This document shows, one piece after another, positions 1 to 7,991 of a DNA stretch of 17,787 bases. The stretch is from Hyphomicrobiales bacterium. Its GTDB lineage: Bacteria > Pseudomonadota > Alphaproteobacteria > Rhizobiales > Beijerinckiaceae. Numbering within the stretch: the first letter of the stretch is position 1; each line of letters opens with the position of its first letter. Made by a program: the position numbers and the translations under genes. Under the pieces are notes generated by a model. That model saw only the letters and a program-made list of their open reading frames with translations, had not been told where the DNA came from and searched no databases. The stretch is taken from NCBI GenBank assembly GCA_027489835.1, contig JAIXZF010000217.1, positions 1 through 17,787 on the forward strand, written 5' to 3'.

Positions 1-1198
1 CCTTGTCGGTCGCGGCGTCCACCACGAGCTTCATGTAGGTCCGGTCCTCGCGGCCGGTCATCGTCGCCCGCATCGGCCTGAACTGCGTCTCGAAGATCGT
101 GACCGCATGGCCGAGGTCACGCGCTTGCCGCTCCGACAGGCCGATGGAGCCGAGCTCCGGCGTGGTGAACACCGCCGAGGCGATGGGAAAATGCGACACG
201 GTCCACGGCTTGCCGCCAAACAGCGTGTCCGCCACGGCGTGGCCCTCGCGGATCGCGACCGGCGTGAGGTTCACGCGATTAGTGACATCGCCCACCGCAT
301 AGATGCTTGCGCAGGTCGAGCGCGACGCCGCGTCTACCTTTACCGAACCGTCCGCCTGGAGTTCGACGCCCGCCGCCTCGAGGCCGAGCCCGGCGGTGTT
401 GGCGCGCCGGCCCGTAGCGACCAGCACCACGTCGGCCTCGCGCCGCGAGCCATCGGACAGGGTGACGTGGCGCACGCCATCGGCCCCTGCCTCCATGCCC
501 GAAACGGTGCGGCCCAGCAGCAGCTCGATGCCGGCCGCGGAGAGCGCATCGCGGAGCCGGCCGCGCACGTCGTCGTCGAAGCCGCGCAGGATGTTGTCGC
601 CGCGATGGACGACGCTGACCGAAACGCCGAGTCGGGCGAACAGGCTGGCGAATTCGAGAGCGATGTAGCCGCCGCCGATGACCATCAGCCGCTTCGGCAG
701 GGTCGGCATGTGGAAGATCTCGTTGGATGTGATGCCGAGTTCGCCGCCGGGAATCGCCGGCTCAAGAGACGGTCGGCCGCCGGTGGCGACGAGGATATGC
801 TTCGCCTTCACGATGTCGCCGCCGCGGACGAGGCGGACCTCGCCGGGGCCGGCGACGACGGCGCGGTCCTCGACGATCTCGACGCCGGCGCCGGTCAGGC
901 CCTTGCGGTAGAGGCCGGAGAGCCGCGTCACCTCGGCGGCCACGGCGTCGCGCAGCGTCGGCCAGTCGAACCCGACCTCGCCCACCGACCAGCCGAAGGA
1001 GCCGGCATCGGCGAAGTCGTCGGCGAAGCGGCTCGCGTAGACGAACAGTTTCTTGGGAACGCAGCCGCGGATGACGCAGGTGCCGCCGATGCGGTCTTCC
1101 TCGGCGATCATCACGCGGGCGCCATGGCCGGCAGCGATGCGCGCGGCGCGCACGCCGCCGGAGCCCGCGCCGATGACGATCAGGTCGACCTCGCGCAT
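1..1198 (-). CDS. gor: Glutathione-disulfide reductase, 3' part missing at window edge
   Basis: NADPH-dependent flavoenzyme of the cytoplasm that reduces glutathione disulfide to glutathione. The frame starts at the ATG at 1198 and stays open to base 1, giving 399 residues of an expected ~460. Residues 5-15 form the FAD-binding fold (DLIVIGAGSGG). The redox-active disulfide motif GGTCVIRGCVPKK holds Cys41 and Cys46. A second Rossmann fold for NADPH carries GGGYIALEF, and an ILRGFDDD segment follows, as in plant and alphaproteobacterial glutathione reductases. The C-terminal dimerisation domain is only partly present, so the catalytic His-Glu pair lies outside the window. The gene sits 43 bp after the DUF2059 gene and is probably co-transcribed with it and rpiA. 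Family assignment is secure; mercuric or trypanothione reductase is less likely given the VIRGC motif. Confidence 0.95.
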   Translation of the reverse strand, partial: MREVDLIVIGAGSGGVRAARIAAGHGARVMIAEEDRIGGTCVIRGCVPKKLFVYASRFADDFADAGSFGWSVGEVGFDWPTLRDAVAAEVTRLSGLYRKGLTGAGVEIVEDRAVVAGPGEVRLVRGGDIVKAKHILVATGGRPSLEPAIPGGELGITSNEIFHMPTLPKRLMVIGGGYIALEFASLFARLGVSVSVVHRGDNILRGFDDDVRGRLRDALSAAGIELLLGRTVSGMEAGADGVRHVTLSDGSRREADVVLVATGRRANTAGLGLEAAGVELQADGSVKVDAASRSTCASIYAVGDVTNRVNLTPVAIREGHAVADTLFGGKPWTVSHFPIASAVFTTPELGSIGLSERQARDLGHAVTIFETQFRPMRATMTGREDRTYMKLVVDAATDK

Positions 1199-1241
1199 GG
1201 CGTTCAGTTCCTCATCAGGCCAGGGCCCATTGCGGCTGGCG

Positions 1242-1769
1242 TCAGACCGTGTGGCCCTTCTTGCGCATTTCCTCGCGGAAACGGCTGAGGAAGAACTCGG
1301 AGGTCTGCTGCATCCACGGCTCCATGGACTGGAAGATCTCGTTGAGGATCTGCGGCTGGGCCGTGACGTACTTCTTGCCGATGGGCGAATTGAAGAAGGT
1401 CGAAACCTCCTTCAGCTCGGCCTCGGTGAACTGCGCGGCGAAGGCGCGGGCCGCGCGCTCGATGATCTCGCCGCGGCGCGACCTGATTTCGGGCAGGAGC
1501 GCGACGAGCGTGTCGTCCATGTCCTTGACGATCTCGGGACGGGACACCGCGAAGTTCTGCCGGATGCGCAGGGCGATGTCGGGAATGGCGCCATCGAAGG
1601 AGCGGCCGATGCCGGAGCCCTCGACGATCTCGCGGGCGAACCGCATCTGGCCTTCGGTGAGGGAGGTCACCGGCACGCCGACAGGGGCGGCGGGCGCGGG
1701 CGCGGCCGTCTGAGCCAGAGCCGGGCCTGCCATCGCCGCAATGATCACGGCGGCATAGGTGAGCTTCAT
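1242..1769 (-). CDS. Secreted DUF2059 domain protein
   Basis: A 175-residue exported protein of unknown function. I chose the ATG at 1769 because it is followed directly by a signal peptide (MKLTYAAVIIAAMAGPALAQ, cleavage expected after ALA) and preceded by AAAGGA about 8 bases upstream. An in-frame start at 1817 would add 16 non-hydrophobic residues ahead of the signal peptide. After a short Ala/Pro linker the mature part is helical, with the DUF2059 hallmark FTEAELKEVSTFFNSPIGKK near residues 119-138. The C-terminus is charged (RFREEMRKKGHTV). It lies between rpiA (51 bp upstream) and gor (43 bp downstream), an arrangement I recall as conserved in Rhizobiales. That suggests a periplasmic role tied to the same growth conditions, but no activity can be inferred. 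Confidence 0.88.
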   Translation of the reverse strand: MKLTYAAVIIAAMAGPALAQTAAPAPAAPVGVPVTSLTEGQMRFAREIVEGSGIGRSFDGAIPDIALRIRQNFAVSRPEIVKDMDDTLVALLPEIRSRRGEIIERAARAFAAQFTEAELKEVSTFFNSPIGKKYVTAQPQILNEIFQSMEPWMQQTSEFFLSRFREEMRKKGHTV

Positions 1770-1820
1770 GGGATGCGTCCTTTGTCCTGCGCCGTCCTTG
1801 TCAGAACGGGGCCCCATTCG

Positions 1821-2531
1821 TCAATCGATTTGGCCGAGCGTCCTGACGCCGGCCCGGGTCGCAAGCACCGCGCCAGTGGCGAGCCCGAGAAACAATCCGT
1901 GCCCCATCACGCCGGGCACCTCGTGAAGCTCATCCGACAGCCGCGCCGCATCGGGAATGCTGCCGAGCGCGGCGTCGAGGATGTTGTGGCCGCCGTCGGT
2001 GACGAGCGCCCCGCCGGCCTTGTGCGGCCGAACCGTGACCGAACCGTGGCAGCCTGCCCTCTCGATGGCGCGGCGCACGGCCATGATGGTGGCGGCGAGG
2101 CCGAAGGGCGCGACCTCGACCGGCAGCGGAAAGCGCCCGAGGCGCTCGACCAGCTTGGTCTCGTCGGCGATGACGATCATGCGCGCCGACGCCTGCGCCA
2201 CGATCTTCTCGCGCAGCAGGGCCGCGCCGCCGCCCTTGATGAGGCGCAGGTCGTGGTCGATCTCGTCGGCGCCGTCCACCGTCAGGTCGAGCGCGGGCGT
2301 CTCGTCGAGGCTGGTGAGCGGCACGCCGCAGGCGAGCGCCAGCTCGCGCGTCTGCTCGGAGGTCGGCACGCCGACGACCTCGAGGCCGGCCCGGACCTTC
2401 TCGCCCAGCAATTCGACGAAATGCTTCGCGGTCGAACCTGTGCCGAGGCCCAGCTTCATGCCAGGCCTGACGAGCTGCAGCGCGCGGGCCGCGGCGTCCC
2501 GCTTCAGCCCTTCCAGATCAGCCATGGTCAT
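1821..2531 (-). CDS. rpiA: Ribose-5-phosphate isomerase A
   Basis: Cytoplasmic enzyme of the non-oxidative pentose phosphate pathway that interconverts ribose-5-phosphate and ribulose-5-phosphate. The 236-residue product is slightly longer than the ~220-residue family norm. The signature motifs are all present: GLGTGST at residues 28-34 (phosphate-binding loop), VDGADE at 85-90 and KGGGAALLREK at 99-109 with the catalytic glutamate. ATGs at 2531 and 2525 are both possible. The sequence GGGA lies about 8 bases before the second and nearly abuts the first, so the true start may be 2525. It is the first gene of the probable rpiA–DUF2059–gor cluster and is divergent from the hydrolase gene at 2678. 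The 146-bp gap between them must hold both promoters, but I see no consensus boxes there. Confidence 0.96.
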   Translation of the reverse strand: MTMADLEGLKRDAAARALQLVRPGMKLGLGTGSTAKHFVELLGEKVRAGLEVVGVPTSEQTRELALACGVPLTSLDETPALDLTVDGADEIDHDLRLIKGGGAALLREKIVAQASARMIVIADETKLVERLGRFPLPVEVAPFGLAATIMAVRRAIERAGCHGSVTVRPHKAGGALVTDGGHNILDAALGSIPDAARLSDELHEVPGVMGHGLFLGLATGAVLATRAGVRTLGQID

Positions 2532-2677
2532 GTCCCGTTCATTTCCGCCCCCATAGCCTTTGCGGTGGGCTGCGTAAATCGGCGATCGCGTCGGGGATTC
2601 GTCCTTGGACCGACGTGGCGGATTTCCTCGGCGCCGACGGCAGGTTTCGACGCCACGGGGGCGCAGACAGGTTCGTG

Positions 2678-3484
2678 ATGCGATTGGTCAAAGGCTTCTG
2701 CGCCGCGATTTTGCTGGGCGCCGCGATTCTGGGAGCGCCGCCTGTCGCGCGCGCAGCGGAATCCGTCGCGCTGCCAGGCTGGTGCCCGAAGGCCGCCCAG
2801 GACCGGTCGGTGTCGCGCGACCCGCAATTCCGCGCCTTGTCCGACAAGCTGCGCCGCCGGGAGACGATCGTCCTCGTCGCGATCGGCTCGTCTTCCACGG
2901 AAGGCTCGGACCTGTCCGATCAGGGGCTCGCCTATCCGGCCCAGCTCGAGCAGCGGCTCAACGGCCTGTTCGGGGAGCGCAGCTTCCGGGTGCTCAACAA
3001 GGGCAAGGGCGGCGAGACGCTGCCCGAAACAGTGGCGCGGTTCGCTTCCGACGTCACGGCCCAGAAGCCGGACCTCGTGATCTGGCAGCTCGGCGTCAAC
3101 GACGTCGTGCGCTCGGTCGATCCGGCGCTGAGCGCGCTCAGCATCGCGCGGGGCTTCGCCGAACTCTCCAAGATCGAGGCGCCCGTGGTTCTGATGGACA
3201 TGCAGGTCGCGCCACGCGTCCTGAAGTCGGCCACCCTGGATGCCACGCGCAAGCTGCTCGGCTCGATGGCGCGGCGGCACGAGGCGATGCTGTGGAGCCG
3301 GTTCGATTTGATGGACGGGATCCTCAGGCGCGGCGCCGCCAGCATCGAGGATCTCGTGAAGCCGGACGAGCTGCACATGACCGTGCCCATGCATGCCTGT
3401 GCTGGCGCGGCCCTGGCCGATGCGATCGCCGCCTACCTGCCCCAGCGCGGCGGCATCGAGATTTCCAGCGTCGGCGGTCCCTGA
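2678..3484 (+). CDS. Secreted SGNH/GDSL-family hydrolase
   Basis: A 268-residue predicted periplasmic or secreted esterase/lipase-like hydrolase. The ATG at 2678 was chosen because a typical signal peptide follows at once (hydrophobic core at residues 6-20, cleavage near ARAAE, residues 24-28). A GTG at 2615 would bury this peptide 21 residues inside. The SGNH blocks are present in order: AIGSSSTEG at 68-76 with nucleophile Ser72 (the GDSL aspartate is replaced by Ser), the oxyanion glycine in NKGKGGE near 107-113, GVND at 139-142, and the DELH dyad with Asp230 and His233. The catalytic set therefore looks intact. The substrate is unknown; relatives remove acetyl or acyl groups from polysaccharides, lipids or peptidoglycan. 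It faces the beta-propeller gene tail to tail, with 36 bp between stops. Confidence 0.9.
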   Translation: MRLVKGFCAAILLGAAILGAPPVARAAESVALPGWCPKAAQDRSVSRDPQFRALSDKLRRRETIVLVAIGSSSTEGSDLSDQGLAYPAQLEQRLNGLFGERSFRVLNKGKGGETLPETVARFASDVTAQKPDLVIWQLGVNDVVRSVDPALSALSIARGFAELSKIEAPVVLMDMQVAPRVLKSATLDATRKLLGSMARRHEAMLWSRFDLMDGILRRGAASIEDLVKPDELHMTVPMHACAGAALADAIAAYLPQRGGIEISSVGGP

Positions 3485-3520
3485 GCGGCAGACGGGCTGG
3501 CCCCGATCGCCGGCCTTCCG

Positions 3521-4549
3521 TCAGTTGGACGGGGCGGGCGACAGATCAACGACGGCGATCCGGTCCACGGCGCTTTCGGTGATCCAGAGACGGTCACCAA
3601 GCCTCGCCATCGACCGTGCCTGGCCCTTGTCCGAGAGCTGCGCCACCGTGACGCCGACGCCCGCGGCGGGGTCGAAGCGCAGCAGCCGGTCGCGTCCCAC
3701 ATCGGTCACGAGCACGCTCCCCGAGGCCTCGACCGCGACCGCGTGCGGCCTCGCGCCGTCGCCGAGCAGCCACGCATCCCAGGCGCGCCTGCGGGGGTCG
3801 AAGCGCGCGAGGCGGGCCGAGCGGAAGGCGCTGACCCAGACCCGGCCGCCTGCATCGATGGCAATGCCCTTTGGCCCTTCCACGCCCTGCGGCAGCGCGA
3901 AGGCATCCTGCTTGAGAGACGCCGCGTCGAGCCGGACGATGGTGTTGGAGGCGTAGGACACGAAGTAGACCGCGCCGGAGGGCGAGATCGCCATCTGCGC
4001 AGGGCCACGGCCGCCGAGCGCCTCGGACAGGGTGACCTGGCCCATTGCCGTGTCGAGCCGGCCAACCCAGCCATTGTAGCCAGTGAACAGCAGCACGTTC
4101 GACTGGGTACAGACGGCGCTGTGCAGGTCGGCACTCTGCCCGCCCGGCATCGGGAAGCGGCGCACCTCCTCGGTGGCTGGCGTGATCTCGTGGATGACGT
4201 TCAGCGCCGGATCGAGCGCGTAAAGATTGCCGTTAGGGCAGCGCGCGATGCCGCGCGGCTTGGCGCCGTGCCCGAGCGCGATGTAGCCGACCGTGCGCGA
4301 GGCGGCATCCACCTCGCCCACGGCGCTGCGGTTGGCCGCCGTGAACCAGACGGTCGGCTCGTCTCCGCCATCCGCCACAAGGCCGCCGGGCAGGGCCGAG
4401 CCGTCCAGCGCGATGCTGGCGACGCGTGAGCGCGACGGATCGACGCCCTGCGCAGCTGCGGGTGCGGCGGCAGCGAGGCCGAGCGCGAGGCAAAGCGCGG
4501 CCAGCCGGCCGGAGTTCAGGAACGGGACGACGTCCATGCGCTTCATCAT
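3521..4549 (-). CDS. Secreted beta-propeller protein, Vgb/NHL-repeat-like
   Basis: A 342-residue exported protein with repeating blades of the form G-x-(VA)-(YW)-(FV)-x-x-x-x-x-x-x-(IL)-x-(RV)-(FL)-D. Examples are GAVYFVSYASNTIVRLD, GRVWVSAFRSARLARFD and GSVLVTDVGRDRLLRFD. This is the pattern of virginiamycin B lyase-like and NHL/SMP-30-like six- or seven-bladed propellers. A signal peptide lies at about residues 15-34 (LAALCLALGLAAAAPAAAQG). The start is uncertain: ATGs at 4549, 4546 and 4537 all precede the signal peptide, while the longest frame from 4678 would run through the upstream gene. I see no conserved Vgb active-site residues that I would trust, so lyase activity should not be assumed. 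It starts 11 bp after the OpgC-like gene stops and is probably translated from the same mRNA. Confidence 0.82.
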   Translation of the reverse strand: MMKRMDVVPFLNSGRLAALCLALGLAAAAPAAAQGVDPSRSRVASIALDGSALPGGLVADGGDEPTVWFTAANRSAVGEVDAASRTVGYIALGHGAKPRGIARCPNGNLYALDPALNVIHEITPATEEVRRFPMPGGQSADLHSAVCTQSNVLLFTGYNGWVGRLDTAMGQVTLSEALGGRGPAQMAISPSGAVYFVSYASNTIVRLDAASLKQDAFALPQGVEGPKGIAIDAGGRVWVSAFRSARLARFDPRRRAWDAWLLGDGARPHAVAVEASGSVLVTDVGRDRLLRFDPAAGVGVTVAQLSDKGQARSMARLGDRLWITESAVDRIAVVDLSPAPSN

Positions 4550-4560
4550 GCCCGGCCGCG

Positions 4561-5775
4561 TCACTTTGTCGAGGGCTCGGCGAGGGTTCGCGCCAGATGC
4601 GGCGCGTGGCCCGGCACCGGAAGTGGCGCGGGCTCGGCCCTGGACGCCGCTTCGCGCTTCAAGCCGCGAGCCTGCCAATCCAGCAATGCGGCGAAGCCGA
4701 TCATCAGGGCGGCTCCGGCGGCCACGACCGCCACCTGCACCAGCAGCATGAAGCCGGCCTCGCGGACGATCACGCCCGCCGTCGTCGAGAGTACCAGCCC
4801 GAGCACGAAGACCGGCAGCGACTGGCGACCCGCGACCGCGACCAGCCGAGCGGGCGCGGAGCCCAGCCAGGCAGCGGCGCGCGGCACGAGCACCGCGATC
4901 AGCCAGGCCTTGGCGAAGCCGTCCAGCAGCCTGAGCGGCGAAAGATTGGTCTTGTCCGCGATGGGCAGGTCAGAGGGGTCGATCAGCCTGAAATTGGCGA
5001 GAGCGGGAAACTGGCGCCAGGGCGCGACCGAAACCAGCGAGAAGACGACATAGGCCGCGGACAGAACCGTCACGGCGAGGACGAGGCGCTTCATGCGGAA
5101 CAGTGCCTCGGTGCGGCCGTCTGCCGTGAGATGCGCGATCACGACGCCCGCTACGAAGATGAACTGCCATGCCAGCGGGTTGAAGAACCAGACGCGGCTG
5201 GCCTGTATGTTCGGAAGGTTCAGCCCGGTGGCCTGCGCCAGCGCATAGATGGCCGCCGAAAGAGCGAGCGGGATCGACCAGTGGACCCTCAGGGCGAGCA
5301 GGACCAGCGGAAGCGCCGCCAGCAGGATCATGTAGAGCGGCAGGATGTCGAGGAAGTTGGGCAGGAAGGTCAGCGTGACCACGCCGAGGATCGCCGAGGC
5401 CGGATCGGCGATAAAGACGTCGAGGCCGAGCGCCTCGAGATAGTTGGGGTCGCCGAAACGTTGCGCGGCATAGGCCGCGATGCCGGCAACCAGCACGACG
5501 AGCGCCAGATGCGTGACGTAGAGCTGCCAGACGCGGTTGAAGATCGGCAGCGAGCCGCGCAGCAAGCCGCTCTCGCGCAGGCGCTGGCCATAGGCGTGAT
5601 AGGCGGAGATCCCCGCGATCAGCACGAACGCCTCGGCAGCATCGGCATAGCCGAAGGCTTGCGGCGTCATGCCGGAAAAGATGATGCCAGGAATGTGGTC
5701 GATGAAGATGATGAGAAGCGCGAGCCCCCTCAACACGTCCAACCGCACATCCCTGGATTGGGCGGGGAATCCCAT
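4561..5775 (-). CDS. opgC: OpgC-like membrane acyltransferase
   Basis: A 404-residue inner-membrane protein with about ten hydrophobic segments, of the OpgC family (related to acyltransferase 3). In characterised members OpgC transfers succinyl groups onto osmoregulated periplasmic glucans. Family hallmarks are visible: an N-terminal RDVRLDVLRGLALLIIFIDH segment (residues 8-27, with Asp13, Arg16 and His27) and ADAAEAFVLIAGIS (residues 44-57). The C-terminal ~40 residues are polar and cytoplasmic. The start at 5775 has GGAG about 9 bases upstream. No glucan synthase gene (opgG, opgH or ndvB) lies in the window, so the acceptor is unknown; another exported glycan is possible. The next gene, a secreted propeller, follows by 11 bp and is a likely functional partner by position only. 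Confidence 0.87.
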   Translation of the reverse strand: MGFPAQSRDVRLDVLRGLALLIIFIDHIPGIIFSGMTPQAFGYADAAEAFVLIAGISAYHAYGQRLRESGLLRGSLPIFNRVWQLYVTHLALVVLVAGIAAYAAQRFGDPNYLEALGLDVFIADPASAILGVVTLTFLPNFLDILPLYMILLAALPLVLLALRVHWSIPLALSAAIYALAQATGLNLPNIQASRVWFFNPLAWQFIFVAGVVIAHLTADGRTEALFRMKRLVLAVTVLSAAYVVFSLVSVAPWRQFPALANFRLIDPSDLPIADKTNLSPLRLLDGFAKAWLIAVLVPRAAAWLGSAPARLVAVAGRQSLPVFVLGLVLSTTAGVIVREAGFMLLVQVAVVAAGAALMIGFAALLDWQARGLKREAASRAEPAPLPVPGHAPHLARTLAEPSTK

Positions 5776-5915
5776 CGGGTCAGCTCCAGCTCGCTGTCTG
5801 AACGTTTATTCAGAAAACGCGGCGAAAGCACGACACGAGTGTGTGACCTCGGCATCGGGTCCGTGCGCCGGCGTGGGCCGACTGATGCCAAGCTTTGGTC
5901 AAGAGAAGGTTAAGC

Positions 5916-5939
5916 GGCGGACGCGGCAAAGCGTCCGCC
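5916..5939 (-). terminator. Hairpin downstream of gabD, likely transcription terminator
   Basis: A perfect 9-bp inverted repeat, GGCGGACGC at 5916-5924 and GCGTCCGCC at 5931-5939, with a 6-base loop. It lies 21 bp beyond the gabD stop codon and before the OpgC gene. On the minus strand the bases after it (GCTTAACCTTCTC) are only moderately T-rich, so it is an imperfect intrinsic terminator. It is consistent with gabD being a separate transcript. Confidence 0.6.
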
Positions 5940-5960
5940 CCAAGGTGCCCGGGCCGAGCC

Positions 5961-7409
5961 TCAGACGCCGAGGCCGCCGAGCAGCACGTACTTGATCTCG
6001 GTGAACTCATCCATGCCATGGCGCGAGCCTTCGCGTCCGAGGCCGGATTCCTTGACGCCGCCGAACGGCACCTCGGCCGCGCCGAGCAGCGCCGTGTTGA
6101 CCGCCACCATGCCATATTCCAGCGCCTCGGAGACCCGGAAGACGCGGCCGAGGTCACGGGCGTAGAAATAGGACGCCAGCCCATACTGCGTGGCGTTGGC
6201 CTGCTCGATCACGTCCGCCTCGTCCTTGAAGCGGAAGATCGGCGCCATTGGGCCGAAGGTCTCGTCGCGCGCCACGACCATCTTGGTGGTGACGTGGCTG
6301 AGGACGGTCGGCTCGAAGAAGGTGCGGCCGAGCGCATGGCGCTTGCCGCCGACCACGACCTTTGCGCCCTTGCCCACCGCGTCGGCGATGTGGCTCTCGA
6401 CCTTCTCGACCGCCTCCATCGTGATGAGCGGGCCCTGCATGACGCCGACCTCGGCGCCGTTGCCGACCTTGAGGTCGATGACCTTCTTGGCGAACTTCTC
6501 GACGAAGGCGTCGTAGATGCCATCCTGCACGTAGATGCGGTTGGCGCAGACGCAGGTCTGGCCCATGTTGCGGTACTTGGAGATGATCGCGCCATCGACG
6601 GCCGCGTCGAGATCGGCGTCGTCGAAGACGATGAAGGGCGCATTGCCGCCGAGCTCCAGCCCGACCTTCTTCACCGTGCCGGCCGCCTGCTTCATCAGCA
6701 GCTTGCCGACCTCGGTCGAGCCGGTGAAGCCCACGAAGCGAACCGCGGGGTGCTCACACCAGACCTGACCGATGGCAGGGGCGTCGCCCGTCATGATGTT
6801 GAGGACGCCGGGCGGGATGCCGGCGCGGTGCGCGAGCTCGGCGAGGGCAAGCGCGGTCAGCGGCGTCTCGGGCGCGGGCTTGATGACCGCCGTGCAGCCG
6901 GCGGCAAGCGCGGGCGACACCTTGCGGGTGATCATCGCGGCCGGGAAGTTCCACGGCGTGATCGCCGCGATGACGCCGATGGGCTGGCGCGTGACCATGA
7001 CCCGCGCGTTCGGGAAGGGCGAAGGAATGGTTTCGCCATAAATGCGCTTGGCCTCCTCGGCGTAGTACTCGACGAAGGAAGCGGCGTAGATAACCTCGCC
7101 CTTCGCCTCGGCCAGGGGCTTGCCCTGCTCGCTCGTCATGATGAGCGCGAGGTCGTCGGCGTTGGCGACGATGAGGTCGAACCATTTGCGAAGGATCGCG
7201 GTGCGCTCCTTGGCGAGCTTCTTCGCCCAGGGCTTGAAGGCCGCTTCAGCGGCCACGACGGCCTGGGTCGCCTCGGCGGCGCCATGGCGCGGCACCTTCG
7301 ACAGCACTTCGCCCGTCGCCGGGTTGTCGACGGCGTCGACGCCCTCCCCCACCCACTGGCCGTTGATGTAGGACTGCGACTTGAGAAGGGTGGGATCCTT
7401 GAGCTGCAT
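5961..7409 (-). CDS. gabD: NAD(P)-dependent succinate-semialdehyde dehydrogenase
   Basis: Cytoplasmic aldehyde dehydrogenase that oxidises succinate semialdehyde to succinate, the last step of GABA breakdown. At 482 residues it has the same length as E. coli GabD. Signature elements: ITPWNFPAAM at residues 150-159 (nucleotide and catalytic Asn site), FTGSTEVGK at 228-236, LELGGNAPFIVFDDAD at 251-266 with the general base Glu252, and GQTCVCANR at 283-291 with catalytic Cys286 and a second Cys288. The CxC pair is known in GabD enzymes, where it can act as a redox switch. The start at 7409 has GAGGA about 5 bases upstream. No gabT aminotransferase is adjacent, so the substrate might also come from another route; related semialdehydes such as glutarate semialdehyde cannot be excluded. 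Confidence 0.93.
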   Translation of the reverse strand: MQLKDPTLLKSQSYINGQWVGEGVDAVDNPATGEVLSKVPRHGAAEATQAVVAAEAAFKPWAKKLAKERTAILRKWFDLIVANADDLALIMTSEQGKPLAEAKGEVIYAASFVEYYAEEAKRIYGETIPSPFPNARVMVTRQPIGVIAAITPWNFPAAMITRKVSPALAAGCTAVIKPAPETPLTALALAELAHRAGIPPGVLNIMTGDAPAIGQVWCEHPAVRFVGFTGSTEVGKLLMKQAAGTVKKVGLELGGNAPFIVFDDADLDAAVDGAIISKYRNMGQTCVCANRIYVQDGIYDAFVEKFAKKVIDLKVGNGAEVGVMQGPLITMEAVEKVESHIADAVGKGAKVVVGGKRHALGRTFFEPTVLSHVTTKMVVARDETFGPMAPIFRFKDEADVIEQANATQYGLASYFYARDLGRVFRVSEALEYGMVAVNTALLGAAEVPFGGVKESGLGREGSRHGMDEFTEIKYVLLGGLGV

Positions 7410-7500
7410 GATTGTCCTCGACTGTCCGTTCCTGGAGCCTCTGCTGGGCTTGCCTCACCAGATAACAGGTCGAGGCCGGGAATTTAAGTGAGCGCATGAG

Positions 7501-7528
7501 CCGGCGCCGCGGGGCGGCCCTGCGCCGG
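7501..7528. repeat. 7-bp inverted repeat in the gabD upstream region
   Basis: CCGGCGC at 7501-7507 and GCGCCGG at 7522-7528 are exact inverted copies separated by 14 bases. They sit about 90 bp upstream of the gabD start, on the leader or operator side. In DNA this GC-rich, such a repeat may be chance. Confidence 0.3.
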
Positions 7529-7584
7529 GAGCCTTGCGGTTAAGGATGGCAGCCGGAAAATCCGCGTAAGCAATTAGGACAATA

Positions 7585-7615
7585 TTGACAGCGGCGAGCG
7601 CCCCGGGGCTATGAT
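7585..7615 (+). promoter_or_regulatory. Sigma-70-like promoter for the small secreted protein gene
   Basis: A perfect -35 box TTGACA at 7585-7590 is followed, after 18-19 bp, by CTATGAT at 7609-7615, close to the -10 forms used by alphaproteobacterial housekeeping sigma factors. The start codon at 7644 lies 28 bp beyond the -10 box, with AAAGGGG between them, so the expected leader is short. It is the clearest housekeeping promoter in the window. The local sequence is AT-richer than its surroundings. Confidence 0.6.
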
Positions 7616-7643
7616 CCCATGGGGTCAAAGGGGCTGTCACACC

Positions 7644-7991
7644 ATGCTGAAATCTGTCTTCGCCGTCGCCGGCGCCGCCGTCGTCACCACGCTGCTCGCC
7701 GGGCCGGCCGAGGCCTGCAATCGCGGCGTCGAGGTCTGCACGTTCAAGCTGTTCAACAACACCAGCGTCAAGCTGGAGTCGTTCTGGGCTTCGCCCGCCC
7801 GCGTCAGCAAGTGGGAGAACGACATTCTCGGCTCAAAGGTGCTGAACGCCGGCGGCGAGATCAACGTCAACATGAGCGACAACCGCCCGGACTGCATCTA
7901 CGACTTCCGCTTCAAGTTCGCGGATGGCGACATGGTCACGCGCAATGCCGTGAACGTCTGCAAGCTCGGCCGTTACACCCTCAACGAGTGA
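7644..7991 (+). CDS. Small secreted cysteine-containing protein, unknown function
   Basis: A 115-residue protein with a clear signal peptide (residues 1-24, cleavage expected at AEA/CNR). The mature ~91-residue protein has four cysteines (25, 32, 84 and 106), enough for two disulfides in the periplasm. The core, with FKLFNNTSVKLESFWASP, KWENDILGSKVLNAGG and CIYDFRFKFADGD, resembles a widespread alphaproteobacterial family of small exported proteins (WGxDvLG ... CxYDl pattern) that some databases have mislabelled as argininosuccinate lyase. I recall the family from memory and know no function. An in-frame ATG at 7611 falls inside the -10 box, so 7644 is the start. Its stop is 10 bp from the stop of the convergent DUF427 gene. 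Confidence 0.85.
   Translation: MLKSVFAVAGAAVVTTLLAGPAEACNRGVEVCTFKLFNNTSVKLESFWASPARVSKWENDILGSKVLNAGGEINVNMSDNRPDCIYDFRFKFADGDMVTRNAVNVCKLGRYTLNE

Noticed and set aside
107..1288. 393-codon plus-strand open frame opposite gor
   Set aside because: The minus strand encodes a clear glutathione reductase with motifs; the opposite frame is Arg/Ala/His-rich without domain features, a usual product of high GC.
1053..2678. 541-codon plus-strand open frame across the DUF2059 and rpiA genes
   Set aside because: Antisense shadow of two well-supported genes; composition is typical of a GC-rich antisense frame.
2605..3582. Alternative 325-codon frame over the SGNH hydrolase
   Set aside because: The frame at 2678-3484 has a signal peptide and all SGNH motifs; this one is Arg/Ala-rich noise.
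4426..5913. 495-codon plus-strand frame opposite the OpgC gene
   Set aside because: The minus strand has membrane helices and OpgC motifs; the plus frame is an Arg/Gln/Asp-rich shadow.
5895..7487. 530-codon plus-strand frame opposite gabD
   Set aside because: Longer than gabD but without recognisable motifs; gabD is certain.
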